64,000 bases of DNA from the NCBI GenBank assembly GCA_963704025.1, contig CAVPGP010000002.1, positions 124,001-188,000 on the forward strand, given 5' to 3'. The notes below the pieces were generated by a model. The model did not search any database and was not told the origin of the DNA. It saw nothing but the letters and a program-made list of their open reading frames with translations. A program made the position numbers and the translations under genes. This DNA is from CAVPGP01 sp963704025. Lineage in GTDB: Bacteria > Actinomycetota > Thermoleophilia > Gaiellales > Gaiellaceae. Positions 26,796 to 35,821 of this stretch are shown here, piece after piece; within the stretch, counting starts at the first letter, position 1, and each line of letters opens with the position of its first letter.

Positions 26796-29297
26796 ATGAA
26801 TCCAGCAGGTGAGCCGATCACGGTCAGCGTGACCGTCGGCGGCAAGGAAATCACCTTCGAGACCGGCAAGCTCGCCAAGCAGGCGGACGGCGCGGTCGTG
26901 GTGCGCTCGGGCGAGACGATGGTGCTCGCAACGGCCCAGGGACGGACGGAGGCGCGCGAGGGCGCGGACTTCTTCCCGCTCACGGTCGACGTCGAGGAGC
27001 GCATGTACGCCGCCGGGAAGATCCCGGGCGGCTTCTTCAAGCGCGAGGGACGCCCCACCGAGCGGGCGATCCTGACCGCCCGCATGATCGACCGCCCGAT
27101 CCGGCCGCTGTGGCCCAAGGGCTTCAAGAACGAGGTGCAGTGCATCGCCACCGTGCTCTCGGCGGACATGGTCACCCCGCACGACATCCTGGCGATCAAC
27201 GGCGTCTCCGCGGCGCTCGTGATCTCGCCGCTGCCGTTCTTCGGCCCGATCGGGGCCGTGCGCATCGGCCTGATCGACGGCGAGCTCGTCGTCAACCCGA
27301 CCCTGCAGGAGACGGAGGAGAGCTCCGAGCTCGACCTGATCGTCGTCGGCACGAAGGACGGCCTGACAATGGTCGAGGCCGGCGCCAACCAGGTCCCCGA
27401 GGACAGGCTGCTCGAGGCGTTCGACCTGGCGCATACGGAGATCAAGAAGCTGTGCGACGTCCAGGAGGAGCTGCGCGCGAAGGCCGGCAAGGCCAAGTGG
27501 CTCGACGTCTCGCTGGTCGAGGAGATCCAGAGCACGCACGGCCACGCGATCTGGGAGCGCATCCAGCAGCACGGCCTGCGGGAGGCCGCCGCGATCGTCG
27601 AGGAGCTGCAGGAGCAGCTCGCACCGGCGCTCACGATGAACTCCACCCAGGAGGACATCGTCCGCCAGCTGCAGGTCCGCTCGGCGCTCCAGATGGTGCT
27701 CGAGCGGCAGCGGCTCGCCGCCGTCGAAGGGCCTGTGCGGGAGCAGTTCGAGGACGACCTGCGCGCGCTGACGGATGCGGAGCAGGATCCGAAGGAGCTT
27801 CGCTCGGCGAAGCGGCAGCTGCTCTTCGACCGGATCGTCGAGACCGTGGAGCTGCCGTTCCCGCTCGGCCCGGCTGCCGCCGAGGGCGAGGGGCCGACGG
27901 CAAAGGACCAGCTGACGAAGCAGTTCGTCAAGCGGTCCGCCGAGGCCATCTACAAGGACCTCGTCCGCAAGAAGATCGCCGTCGAGAAGCGCCGCCCGGA
28001 CGGCCGCGACCCGGACGAGATCCGCCCGATCGTCTGCGAGGTCGGCGTCGCCCCCCGCACGCACGGCTCGGCGCTCTTCACCCGCGGGCAGACGCAGATC
28101 ATGACGCTCCTGACCCTCGGCACCGCCAAGGAGGGGCAGCGGATCGACGATCTGTCGCTCGAGACCGACCGCCGCTACATGCACCACTACAACTTCCCGC
28201 CCTACTCGGTGGGGGAGACGGGCTTCATGCGGGGCCCGAAGCGGCGCGACATCGGCCACGGTGCGCTCGCGCAGCGCGCCCTCGAGGCGGTCGTCCCGCC
28301 GGCCGAGGAGTTCCCGTACACGATCCGCGTCGTCTCGGAGACGCTCGAGTCGAACGGCTCGTCGTCCATGGGCTCGGTCTGCGGCTCGACGCTCTCGCTG
28401 ATGGACGCCGGCGTGCCGATCAAGGCGCCCGTGTCGGGCATCGCGATGGGCCTCGTGAAGGAGGGCGACGACCACGTCATCCTGACGGACATCCAGGGTG
28501 CGGAGGATCACCTCGGCGACATGGACTTCAAGGTCGCCGGGACGAAGGACGGGATCACCGCGCTCCAGATGGACATCAAGATCACGGGCGTCACGCGCGA
28601 GATCATGCAGACCGCGCTCGAGCAGGCGAAGCGGGCGCGCGAGTTCATCCTCGGCAAGATGCTCGAGGCGATCCCGGAGCCGCGGACCGAGCTGTCGCAG
28701 AACGCGCCGCGGATCTCCACGGTCAAGATCAACCCCGAGTACATCGGGATGGTGATCGGCAAGGGCGGCGAGACGATCCGCGCGCTCGAGTCCGACTACG
28801 ACGTCCAGATCGACATCGAGGAGGACGGGACGATCCTCATCTATGCCACCGACGGCCTCAAGGCCGAGGCCGCGATCAACGCGGTCAAGGCTCTCACCAA
28901 GGAGCCCGAGGTCGGCGACCAGTACACCGGGAAGGTCGTCAAGACGACCGACTTCGGCGCCTTCGTGGAGCTGAAGAAGGGCACGGACGGCCTGCTGCAC
29001 GTCTCGAACGTCGGGCCCGGCCGCGTCAATCACATCGAGGACGTGATCAGCCGAGGCGACGTCCTCGACGTGCTCGTGCAGGAGGTCGACAAGGCGCGGG
29101 GCCGCATCGGCCTCAAGCTCGTCGGCAAGCACGAGAACGGGTCGATGGTCACCCCGGAGGAGCTCGTCGAGCGGGCGAAGGATGCCCCGCCGCGCGAGCC
29201 CCGCGAGGACCGGCCGCGCCGGGACGGCGACCGCCGCGGCGGCCGCGGGGGTCGCGGCGGCCCGCGCCGCGACCGCGAGGAGACGCGTTCCGAATAG
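26796..29297 (+). CDS. pnp: Polynucleotide phosphorylase
   Basis: 3'-5' exoribonuclease that releases nucleoside diphosphates. The 833-residue protein has RNase PH domain 1 (PGGFFKREGRPTERAIL, RPIRPLWPKGF), a helical linker enlarged between about 265 and 380, RNase PH domain 2 (GSALFTRGQTQ, NGSSSMGSVCGSTLSLMDAG, DHLGDMDFKVAGT), KH near 641-700 (YIGMVIGKGGETIR), S1 near 706-775, and a basic Arg-Gly tail (RRGGRGGRGGPRRDR). ATG 26796 follows GGAGG by 7 nt. Longer than the usual 700-740 residues. Confidence 0.96.
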   Translation: MNPAGEPITVSVTVGGKEITFETGKLAKQADGAVVVRSGETMVLATAQGRTEAREGADFFPLTVDVEERMYAAGKIPGGFFKREGRPTERAILTARMIDRPIRPLWPKGFKNEVQCIATVLSADMVTPHDILAINGVSAALVISPLPFFGPIGAVRIGLIDGELVVNPTLQETEESSELDLIVVGTKDGLTMVEAGANQVPEDRLLEAFDLAHTEIKKLCDVQEELRAKAGKAKWLDVSLVEEIQSTHGHAIWERIQQHGLREAAAIVEELQEQLAPALTMNSTQEDIVRQLQVRSALQMVLERQRLAAVEGPVREQFEDDLRALTDAEQDPKELRSAKRQLLFDRIVETVELPFPLGPAAAEGEGPTAKDQLTKQFVKRSAEAIYKDLVRKKIAVEKRRPDGRDPDEIRPIVCEVGVAPRTHGSALFTRGQTQIMTLLTLGTAKEGQRIDDLSLETDRRYMHHYNFPPYSVGETGFMRGPKRRDIGHGALAQRALEAVVPPAEEFPYTIRVVSETLESNGSSSMGSVCGSTLSLMDAGVPIKAPVSGIAMGLVKEGDDHVILTDIQGAEDHLGDMDFKVAGTKDGITALQMDIKITGVTREIMQTALEQAKRAREFILGKMLEAIPEPRTELSQNAPRISTVKINPEYIGMVIGKGGETIRALESDYDVQIDIEEDGTILIYATDGLKAEAAINAVKALTKEPEVGDQYTGKVVKTTDFGAFVELKKGTDGLLHVSNVGPGRVNHIEDVISRGDVLDVLVQEVDKARGRIGLKLVGKHENGSMVTPEELVERAKDAPPREPREDRPRRDGDRRGGRGGRGGPRRDREETRSE

Positions 29298-29335
29298 CAC
29301 GGCTCCGGGACTCCCGGTCGCGTTAAGGTCGAGTG

Positions 29336-29365
29336 AAGGGCGGGGGCGACCCCGCCCTTTCTCGT
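29336..29365 (+). terminator. Intrinsic terminator after pnp
   Basis: AAGGGCGGGG (29336-29345) pairs perfectly with CCCCGCCCTT (29350-29359) across a GCGA tetraloop, followed by a short T-rich tract (TTTCTCGTT). It closes the rpsO-pnp unit. Confidence 0.85.
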
Positions 29366-29388
29366 TCCTGCGGCGTCATATTCCGGCG

Positions 29389-29865
29389 ATGACGCTCGCT
29401 CGGCTCTCCCTGGCCGCGCTCCTGGTGGCCCCGGTACGGATCGCGCTGGGGCTGGTCGGCCTGGGAATCGCCGTGGCCCTCGGAGAGGACGGCACGTCGG
29501 CCGGGCTCGCCTTCGCGGTCGGCGCCCTCGGGACGGCCTTCGCGCTCGTCGCGGACCGGCGTGGCGTCATTCTCGCGCAGCGCTCCGAGCCGGAGCCGGC
29601 GCCCGCCGACGCCTCGTTCGAACCGCGGCTCGTGCTCGTCCGCAAGGCGATGATGCCGAGCACGGTCGGCGTCTCGGCGCTCGCCGCGATCGCCTTCGCC
29701 GTGGGGCAGCCGGGCCTCGGGGCGCTGCTCGCCGGCGCGCTCGCCGGGATGGGCCTCGCCTCGCTCGTCCACGGCGCGACGCTGACGGCCCAGGAGCGCG
29801 CGAGCGGCGCTGCGCTCTACCTCGACCGGCGCGGCGGGCGCCTCTACACCGGTGCGCCTCGCTAG
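29389..29865 (+). CDS. Small integral membrane protein, unknown
   Basis: A 158-residue protein with about four hydrophobic segments (LSLAALLVAPVRIALGLVGL, AGLAFAVGALGTAFALVA, VGVSALAAIAFAVG, LGALLAGALAGMGLASLV) and short charged loops. No recognised domain. ATG 29389 lies 6 nt after CATATT with no Shine-Dalgarno sequence, suggesting a leaderless start. Its 3' end overlaps the next gene by 14 nt. Confidence 0.7.
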   Translation: MTLARLSLAALLVAPVRIALGLVGLGIAVALGEDGTSAGLAFAVGALGTAFALVADRRGVILAQRSEPEPAPADASFEPRLVLVRKAMMPSTVGVSALAAIAFAVGQPGLGALLAGALAGMGLASLVHGATLTAQERASGAALYLDRRGGRLYTGAPR

Positions 29866-30583
29866 CCTTGTCCTCGCCCTCGCAGTCCTCGCCGGCTGCG
29901 GGGGCAATGCGCCCCTGAAGGCCGAAGGCCCCTTCGGGAGCGGCGACGACCAGGTGTGGTATGTCAAGCCGCACGGAAAGCCGCGCGCGGTCGTCGTGCT
30001 CCTGCACGGGCTGTCGCGGAAGACGACACTCGACTTCCAGCCGTGGCTCCTGCACCTCGCCGAGCAGGGCGACGCCGCGGTCTTCCCGCTCTACGAGGCC
30101 GATCCGCCCGCCGGAGACGCGCGCGACCACGCACTGGCCGGGCTCGAGACGGCGCTCCACCGCCTCGGCGACCCGAAGGTCCCGATCGTGCTCGTGGGCC
30201 ACTCGCGCGGCGGCCGTCTCGCCGCCGAGGTGGCGGCCGTGATGCCGGCGGAGAAGCTGAAGGCCTCGGCGGTCGTGGCGATCTTCCCGGGGCTGATCAA
30301 CCCCGCCTTCGAGCCGCCGACCGACTTCTCGAAGCTCGACCCCGCGACCAGGATCTGGATCCTCGTGGGCGAGGAGGACCACGACGTCGGCAGCGCCGGC
30401 GCGATCGAGCTTTTCGAGCGCCTGCATGCGTTCGGCTTCCCCTCGGAGAGCGTCGTCCCAGTCAAGGTGCGCTCTCGGCCCGGCTTCCACGCGACGCACA
30501 TGTCGGTCTACGACACCTCCGCTCAGGCGCACGCGGTCTTCTGGGGCCGCGTCGACCGGATCGTCGACGACCTGACGAAGTAG
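29852..30583 (+). CDS. Alpha/beta-hydrolase lipoprotein
   Basis: A 243-residue protein with a lipoprotein signal (LASLVLALAVLAGC; the lipobox cysteine is residue 16), so it is probably anchored outside the membrane. The hydrolase core has VVVLLHGLSRK (oxyanion strand), the nucleophile elbow GHSRGG, and a late histidine in FHATHMS. Substrate unknown. GTG 29852 overlaps the preceding gene. Confidence 0.8.
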   Translation: MRLASLVLALAVLAGCGGNAPLKAEGPFGSGDDQVWYVKPHGKPRAVVVLLHGLSRKTTLDFQPWLLHLAEQGDAAVFPLYEADPPAGDARDHALAGLETALHRLGDPKVPIVLVGHSRGGRLAAEVAAVMPAEKLKASAVVAIFPGLINPAFEPPTDFSKLDPATRIWILVGEEDHDVGSAGAIELFERLHAFGFPSESVVPVKVRSRPGFHATHMSVYDTSAQAHAVFWGRVDRIVDDLTK

Positions 30584-30603
30584 AGCCGGGATACGATCGC
30601 GCG

Positions 30604-31899
30604 GTGCAGACGTCTGTCCTCACCGAGCTCGACACGGGCGAGCGGGTCGTCTCCGAGATGCTCGACCACGTCCGCTCGGTCGCGCTCGGGTTCTGGATCG
30701 GCGCCGGCTCGCGGGACGAGACGGACGCCAAGGCCGGCGCGTCGCATTTCATCGAGCACCTGCTCTTCAAGGGCTCGGAGCGGTACACCGCGCTGGAGAT
30801 CGCCGAGATCTTCGACGGGCTCGGAGGCGAGTTGAACGCGGCCACCTCGCGCGAGCACACAGTCCTCTACGCGCGCATCCCCGACCAGCACCTCGAGACG
30901 GCGCTCGACGTCATGACCGATATGGTGTTCTCGCCGCGGTTCGCCGAGCTGGACGCGGAGCGCGAGGTCGTCCTCGAGGAGATCGCGATGTACGAGGACA
31001 CGCCGCAGGAGCTCGTGCACGACCTGATCGCCGAGGCGGTCTTCGGGAAGCACCCCCTGGGCCGGCCGGTGATCGGCACCGCGGAGGTGATCTCGAGCGT
31101 CTCCGCCCGCTCGCTCGCGTCGTACCACCGGCAGATGTACGCCCCCGGCAACGTGGTGCTCGCCGCCGCCGGGCACGTCACGCACGACCGTCTCGTCGCC
31201 GCGTTCGAGACGAGCCTCGCCCGGCGCACGCCGCCTGCGGAGCCGAAGCGCCACCATCGTGCGCCGCTCGTACGCCCGCCTGCGCCCGGGCTGCGCTTCC
31301 AATCGAAGGAGACGGAGCAGTACCACGTCTGCATCGGCGCCCCGGGGATCGCGCGCAGCGACCGAAGGCGGTTCGCCGCCTCGATTCTCGACGCGATCCT
31401 CGGCGGCTCCGCGTCGTCGAGGCTCTTCCAGGAGATCCGCGAGAAGCGGGGGATGGCATACGCCGTCTACACGTTCCTCTCGCAGTACACCGACACGGGC
31501 CAGATCGGGATCTACGTGGGCACCCGCGAGGACAACCTCGACGACGCGCTCGCGATCACCGCGGAGCAGATCATGGACATCGCCGCGGGCAATCTCCGCG
31601 AGGCGGAGGTGGAGCGCGCGAAGGAGAACCTCAAGGGGCGGATCGTGCTCTCGATGGAGTCCACGGCGACGCGGATGAGCCGGCTCGGCAAGTCGCTGAT
31701 CACCGACTCGGAGATCCTCTCCCTCGATCGCATCGTGGACGAGATCGACGCCGTCGAGCCGGAGGTCGTCTCCGAGCTCGCCGCCGTGCTGCTGGCGCCG
31801 GAACGGCTGTCCGTGGCGGGTATCGGCCCGACCGAGAAGCGGTTCGGCGCCGCGGTCGAGCGCATCGCGCCCGGCATCGTGGCCCGGGCGGCGGCGTGA
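30604..31899 (+). CDS. M16 family zinc peptidase (processing peptidase type)
   Basis: A 431-residue insulinase/mitochondrial processing peptidase relative. The inverted zinc motif HFIEH is at 48-52, with a third ligand glutamate some 75 residues on (ELDAEREVVLEEIAMYED). The second half has the inactive-like domain ending EKRGMAYAVYTF. Conserved next to pnp and dapB in Gram-positive bacteria. GTG 30604 is 6 nt after TACGAT, which argues for an internal leaderless promoter. Stop fused with the dapB start. Confidence 0.92.
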   Translation: MQTSVLTELDTGERVVSEMLDHVRSVALGFWIGAGSRDETDAKAGASHFIEHLLFKGSERYTALEIAEIFDGLGGELNAATSREHTVLYARIPDQHLETALDVMTDMVFSPRFAELDAEREVVLEEIAMYEDTPQELVHDLIAEAVFGKHPLGRPVIGTAEVISSVSARSLASYHRQMYAPGNVVLAAAGHVTHDRLVAAFETSLARRTPPAEPKRHHRAPLVRPPAPGLRFQSKETEQYHVCIGAPGIARSDRRRFAASILDAILGGSASSRLFQEIREKRGMAYAVYTFLSQYTDTGQIGIYVGTREDNLDDALAITAEQIMDIAAGNLREAEVERAKENLKGRIVLSMESTATRMSRLGKSLITDSEILSLDRIVDEIDAVEPEVVSELAAVLLAPERLSVAGIGPTEKRFGAAVERIAPGIVARAAA

Positions 31900-32504
31900 G
31901 GATCCTGCTCAACGGGCGGCGTGGGAAGGTCGGCGCCGCCATCGCCCCGCTGCTCGAGGCGGCCGGGCACGAGCTGGTGGAGGTGCTCGCCGACGCCGAG
32001 GCGATGGTCGACTTCACGCGGCCGGGCGCCGTGGTCGCCAACGTGCGGGCGGCCGTCGAGGCGGGGGTCCCCGCCGTTGTCGGGACGACCGGGGCGGACC
32101 TGACCGAGGCCGGGGAGGCGGCGCGGGCGCGGGGAGTGCAGGTGTTCGTCGCGCCGAACTTCGCCGTCGGAGCCGTGCTGATGATGCGTCTGGCCGCGCA
32201 GGCGGCAGCGGTGCTGCCGCGGGCCGAGATCGTGGAGCTCCACAACGAGGCGAAGGTGGACGCCCCGTCCGGCACGGCACGGGCGACCGCAGAGCTGCTC
32301 CCAGGCGAGGTGCCGATTCACTCCGTGCGGCTCCCGGGTCTCGTCGCACACCAGGCGGTGCTCTTCGGCGGCGAGGGGCAGCTGCTGACGATCCGGCACG
32401 ACGCGTTCTCGCGCGAGGCGTATGCATCCGGGGTGCTCCTGGCGCTCGAGCGGCTGCACGAGCTGCCGCCCGGGCTCACGGTCGGGCTCGAGTCCTTGCT
32501 CTGA
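31896..32504 (+). CDS. dapB: 4-hydroxy-tetrahydrodipicolinate reductase, unusually short
   Basis: Second step of the diaminopimelate/lysine branch. The 202-residue protein keeps the catalytic segment ELHNEAKVDAPSGTA, with His116 and Lys120 in the positions of E. coli His159 and Lys163; the second histidine of the usual HH pair is Asn117. It also keeps GTTG and FSREAYASGVLLAL. Compared with the usual 240-270 residues, both the nucleotide-binding front and the helical insert after DAPSGTA are reduced. GTG start in a GTGA fusion. Confidence 0.88.
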   Translation: MRILLNGRRGKVGAAIAPLLEAAGHELVEVLADAEAMVDFTRPGAVVANVRAAVEAGVPAVVGTTGADLTEAGEAARARGVQVFVAPNFAVGAVLMMRLAAQAAAVLPRAEIVELHNEAKVDAPSGTARATAELLPGEVPIHSVRLPGLVAHQAVLFGGEGQLLTIRHDAFSREAYASGVLLALERLHELPPGLTVGLESLL

Positions 32505-32661
32505 CGCGCCGCCGCGGGGCGCCAGGCCCGCTGCGGGTCGGCCAGCCCCTCCCGGGCCGCGGAGCGGCACGCACCTGCAGGCAGGAGAATCGTTGCGCAA
32601 TCGTCTCAGTCGCGTGCGCCGCGCCGCGCTAGCATCGATCGCGAGGGCGGAGGGAACGCGG

Positions 32662-32680
32662 CCCCACCCTGAGGGTGGGG
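32662..32680 (+). other. Perfect hairpin in the dapB-dapA spacer
   Basis: CCCCACCC (32662-32669) and GGGTGGGG (32673-32680) flank a TGA loop. No T run follows, so it is not a classical terminator. The 234-nt spacer (32505-32738) otherwise holds a palindrome TTGCGCAA (32593-32600), a TAGCAT hexamer (32630-32635) and no convincing gene. Confidence 0.5.
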
Positions 32681-32738
32681 GTGCGGGCTGGCGGTGCGGC
32701 CGGCCGTGTCCGCCGGGCAGGGGCCGTAAACTGTCTGG

Positions 32739-33614
32739 ATGCTCGGTTCCATCCTGACGGCGATCGTGACGCCGTTCCGTTCGGACGGGTCGATCGACTT
32801 CGACGCGTTCCGGCGGCTCGCTCGGCACCTCGTCGAGCACGGGTCCGACGGAGTGGTCGTGGCGGGGACGACCGGCGAGAGCCCGACGCTGGCCGACGAC
32901 GAGCGGCTCGAGCTCTTCCGCGTCGCGGTCGACGAGCTGGGCGGCCGGGCGAGCGTCGTCGCCGGCACGGGGACCTACTCGACGCGGCACTCCGTGCACC
33001 TGACGCGGGCGGCGCACGAGCTGGGCGTCGACGGCTTCCTCGTCGTGACGCCGTACTACAACAAGCCGCCGCAGCGCGGGATCGTCGAGCACTTCAAGGC
33101 GGTCGCCGCAGAGAGCGACAGGCCGATCGTGGCGTACAACATCCCCTCGCGCGTGGTCGTCAACATCGAGCCGGAGACGATCACCGACCTGGCCGACATT
33201 CCGACCGTCGAGGCGGTCAAGCAGGCCAACGGTGATCTCGACCAGGCCCGTCACATCGTCGACACGGGACTCGACCTCTACGCAGGCGACGACGCGCTGC
33301 TCCAGCCGTTCCTCGAGCTCGGCGGGCTGGGCGGCATCTGTGTGCACACCCACGTGGTCGGCCCGCAGGTCGCTGCGCAGGTCCGCGCGTGGAACGACCG
33401 CGACCGCGACCGTGCTCGGGAGCTCGACCGCGAGCTCGCGCCCGCCTACGACCTGCTCGGGATCCAGGTGAACCCGATCCCGATCAAGGCCGCGCTCAAC
33501 CTGCTCGGGCACGAGGTCGGCGGCTATCGCCTGCCGCTCGTCCCGCCGACCGAGGACGAGCTCGCCCGCGTCCGCGACTGCCTCGACCGGCTCGGGCTGC
33601 TCGTCCCGGCCTAG
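32739..33614 (+). CDS. dapA: 4-hydroxy-tetrahydrodipicolinate synthase
   Basis: Condenses pyruvate and aspartate semialdehyde at the start of the diaminopimelate branch. The 291-residue TIM barrel has AGTTGESPTL with TTGE at 44-47, the tyrosine of VAYNIPSR (Tyr133) and the Schiff-base lysine Lys161 in VEAVKQANGD. ATG 32739 is 6 nt after TAAACT, with no Shine-Dalgarno sequence, so a leaderless transcript is likely. The stop codon TAG is part of the -10 for the next gene. Confidence 0.95.
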   Translation: MLGSILTAIVTPFRSDGSIDFDAFRRLARHLVEHGSDGVVVAGTTGESPTLADDERLELFRVAVDELGGRASVVAGTGTYSTRHSVHLTRAAHELGVDGFLVVTPYYNKPPQRGIVEHFKAVAAESDRPIVAYNIPSRVVVNIEPETITDLADIPTVEAVKQANGDLDQARHIVDTGLDLYAGDDALLQPFLELGGLGGICVHTHVVGPQVAAQVRAWNDRDRDRARELDRELAPAYDLLGIQVNPIPIKAALNLLGHEVGGYRLPLVPPTEDELARVRDCLDRLGLLVPA

Positions 33615-33623
33615 ACTCCGAGC

Positions 33624-35270
33624 GTGGCCGACATCCTCCGGATCATTCCCCTCGGCGGCCTCGGCGAGGTGGGGAAGAACTGCACGGTCTTCGAGCTCGG
33701 CGACGAGCGGATCGTCGTCGACTGCGGGCTGGCGTTCCCGCGCGACGAGCACCTCGGCGTCGACCTGATCCTGCCGGACTTCTCGTATCTCGTCGACGCG
33801 GGGCACGTACGGGCCGTGCTGCTCACGCACGCGCACGAGGATCACGTGGGCGCGTTGCCGTACCTCCTGCGCGAGGTCGACGTGGGAGAGGTCTGGGGAA
33901 CCAGGCTGACGCTCGGCCTCGTCAAGTCGAAGCTCGACGAGCACGGACTCCTGCGCGCGTCCGAGCTGCAGGAGGCCGACCCGGCGGCCGGGCCGCTCCA
34001 GCTCGGGCCGTTCAGGATCGAGTTCGTCCGCATGGCGCATTCGATTCCCGACACGGTCGGCATCTTCATCGAGACCGTCGCCGGCACCGTCTTCCACACC
34101 GCCGACTGGAAGCTCGACCATACGCCGGTCGACGGCCTGAAGACCGACGTCGGCAAGCTCGCCGAGCTCGGCAACCGCGGCGTCGACCTGCTGCTCGGCG
34201 ACTCCACAAACGCCGAGCGCCCCGGCATGAGCGGCTCGGAGCGGCTGGTCGGCGAGGCGTTCCGGCAGATCATCCCCACCAAGCCGGGGCGGGTGCTCGT
34301 GGCCAGCTTCGCCTCGAACGTCCACCGAATGCAGCAGGCGGTGGACGTGGCGGTCTCGAGCGGACGCAAGGTTGCGACCGTCGGCCGCTCGATGCGCAAG
34401 AACATGAACATCGCGCGGAACCTCGGCTACATCGACGTCCCCGACGAAGCGGTCGTGCAGCCGAAGAACCTCGACGAGCTGCCGGTCGCGAAGCAGCTGA
34501 TCCTCTGCACGGGCAGCCAGGGCGAGCCGATGTCGGCGTTGACCCGGATCGCCTACAACGACCATCCGGCCGTCTCGGTCGAGCGCGGCGACACCGTGAT
34601 CATCTCGGCGCGACCCGTGCCGGGAAACGAGCTGCGCGTCCACGACGCGATCAACCAGCTCACCCGCCGCGGCGCGGAGGTGCTGCACGAGGAGAACGCC
34701 CCCGTCCACGTCTCCGGACACGCACGCGCCGAGGAGCTGCGCACGATGATCTCGCTCGTGCGGCCGAAGAGCGTCATGCCGATCCACGGCGAGATCCGGA
34801 TGCAGGCCGCGCACGCCCGCCTCGCGCAGGAGGGCGGCATTCCGGCCGACGGGATCGTGATCGCCGAGAACGGCTCGGTCGTGGAGCTGGAGGGCGGCCG
34901 CGCTCGGCTGGCCGGGGCGATCGAGGCCGGCGTCACGTTCGTCGACGGGCTCGGCGTGGGCGACATCACCGACGTCGCGCTCCGCGACCGGCGCCACCTC
35001 TCCGAGGATGGCGTCCTGATCGTCGTGGCGACCCTCGCCGGGAACGGTGCGAGCGCGCCCGCCGAGCTGATCGCGCGCGGCTTCACCGCCGCAGACGACC
35101 TGATGGACGAGATGCGCGCCGAGGCGAACCGCGTCCTGCGCCAGCTGATCGGGGAGCACATCACGGAGATCAAGCTGCTCCAGGAGCATATCCACGACGA
35201 GATCGGCCAACTGGTCTACGACCGAACGGGGCGGCGGCCGATGATCCTCCCCGTGGTGGTCGAACTGTGA
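33624..35270 (+). CDS. rnj: Ribonuclease J
   Basis: Metallo-beta-lactamase/beta-CASP ribonuclease with endo- and 5'-3' exonuclease activity. The 548-residue protein has the zinc motif HAHEDH at 69-74, the beta-CASP core (GDSTNAERPGMSGSE, VASFASNVHRMQQ, TGSQGEPMSAL) and a C-terminal domain. GTG 33624 is 6 nt after TAGACT (33612-33617), which overlaps the dapA stop. Stop fused to the next GTG. Confidence 0.95.
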   Translation: MADILRIIPLGGLGEVGKNCTVFELGDERIVVDCGLAFPRDEHLGVDLILPDFSYLVDAGHVRAVLLTHAHEDHVGALPYLLREVDVGEVWGTRLTLGLVKSKLDEHGLLRASELQEADPAAGPLQLGPFRIEFVRMAHSIPDTVGIFIETVAGTVFHTADWKLDHTPVDGLKTDVGKLAELGNRGVDLLLGDSTNAERPGMSGSERLVGEAFRQIIPTKPGRVLVASFASNVHRMQQAVDVAVSSGRKVATVGRSMRKNMNIARNLGYIDVPDEAVVQPKNLDELPVAKQLILCTGSQGEPMSALTRIAYNDHPAVSVERGDTVIISARPVPGNELRVHDAINQLTRRGAEVLHEENAPVHVSGHARAEELRTMISLVRPKSVMPIHGEIRMQAAHARLAQEGGIPADGIVIAENGSVVELEGGRARLAGAIEAGVTFVDGLGVGDITDVALRDRRHLSEDGVLIVVATLAGNGASAPAELIARGFTAADDLMDEMRAEANRVLRQLIGEHITEIKLLQEHIHDEIGQLVYDRTGRRPMILPVVVEL

Positions 35271-35821
35271 GCACGACCGAGCTCCGCCCCGACTGGGCGC
35301 CGGTGCTCGCCGAGCACGCGCAGGACGGTGCGACGGGGCGCCGCCTGATCGCCCAGCTCGCCGCCTGCGAGGTCTCCGCGCTCGCGTTCTGCCGGCTCCT
35401 CGAGCGCTGGGCGCGCGGCGAGGCCGAGCCCGGAACGGCCGGAGCCCGGCAGGCGGCGCTGCGCCGCGCCGCCGACCGCACGGAGACGGCGCTCTCGGGC
35501 CTCGAGCGCCCGCTCAGCCGCTACCTGCTCGAGCTCGAGGCCGACCAGGCGGAGGGCCGGTCCTGGTACGGCGAGCCCGGCGCGGCCGAGCTCGTCGACT
35601 GGGCTCCCGTGCTCGAGCGCGCAGGCGTCTCGACACCGCCGGTGCGAATCGCCCAGGTCTATCTCGAGCTGGCCGTGCTGCTGCGGGCCCTGGAAGGCCT
35701 CGCCGCCTCGGTCCGCGTCGGTCTGGACCTCGACCGCTCCTCGCTCTGGGCCGGGCTGTTCGACCTGCGGGAGAACCTGCTCGGCCGGGCGCTCGACGAC
35801 CTGCGCGCGATTGCCGCCTAG
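35267..35821 (+). CDS. Helical protein of unknown function
   Basis: A 184-residue protein rich in Ala, Leu, Glu and Arg, predicted by eye to be mostly helical, without signal peptide or membrane segment. Segments such as VSALAFCRLLERWARGEA and RIAQVYLELAVLLRALEGLAASV suggest a helical bundle. I recognise no family. The GTGA fusion with rnj suggests translational coupling to RNase J; whether the proteins interact is unknown. Confidence 0.72.
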   Translation: MSTTELRPDWAPVLAEHAQDGATGRRLIAQLAACEVSALAFCRLLERWARGEAEPGTAGARQAALRRAADRTETALSGLERPLSRYLLELEADQAEGRSWYGEPGAAELVDWAPVLERAGVSTPPVRIAQVYLELAVLLRALEGLAASVRVGLDLDRSSLWAGLFDLRENLLGRALDDLRAIAA

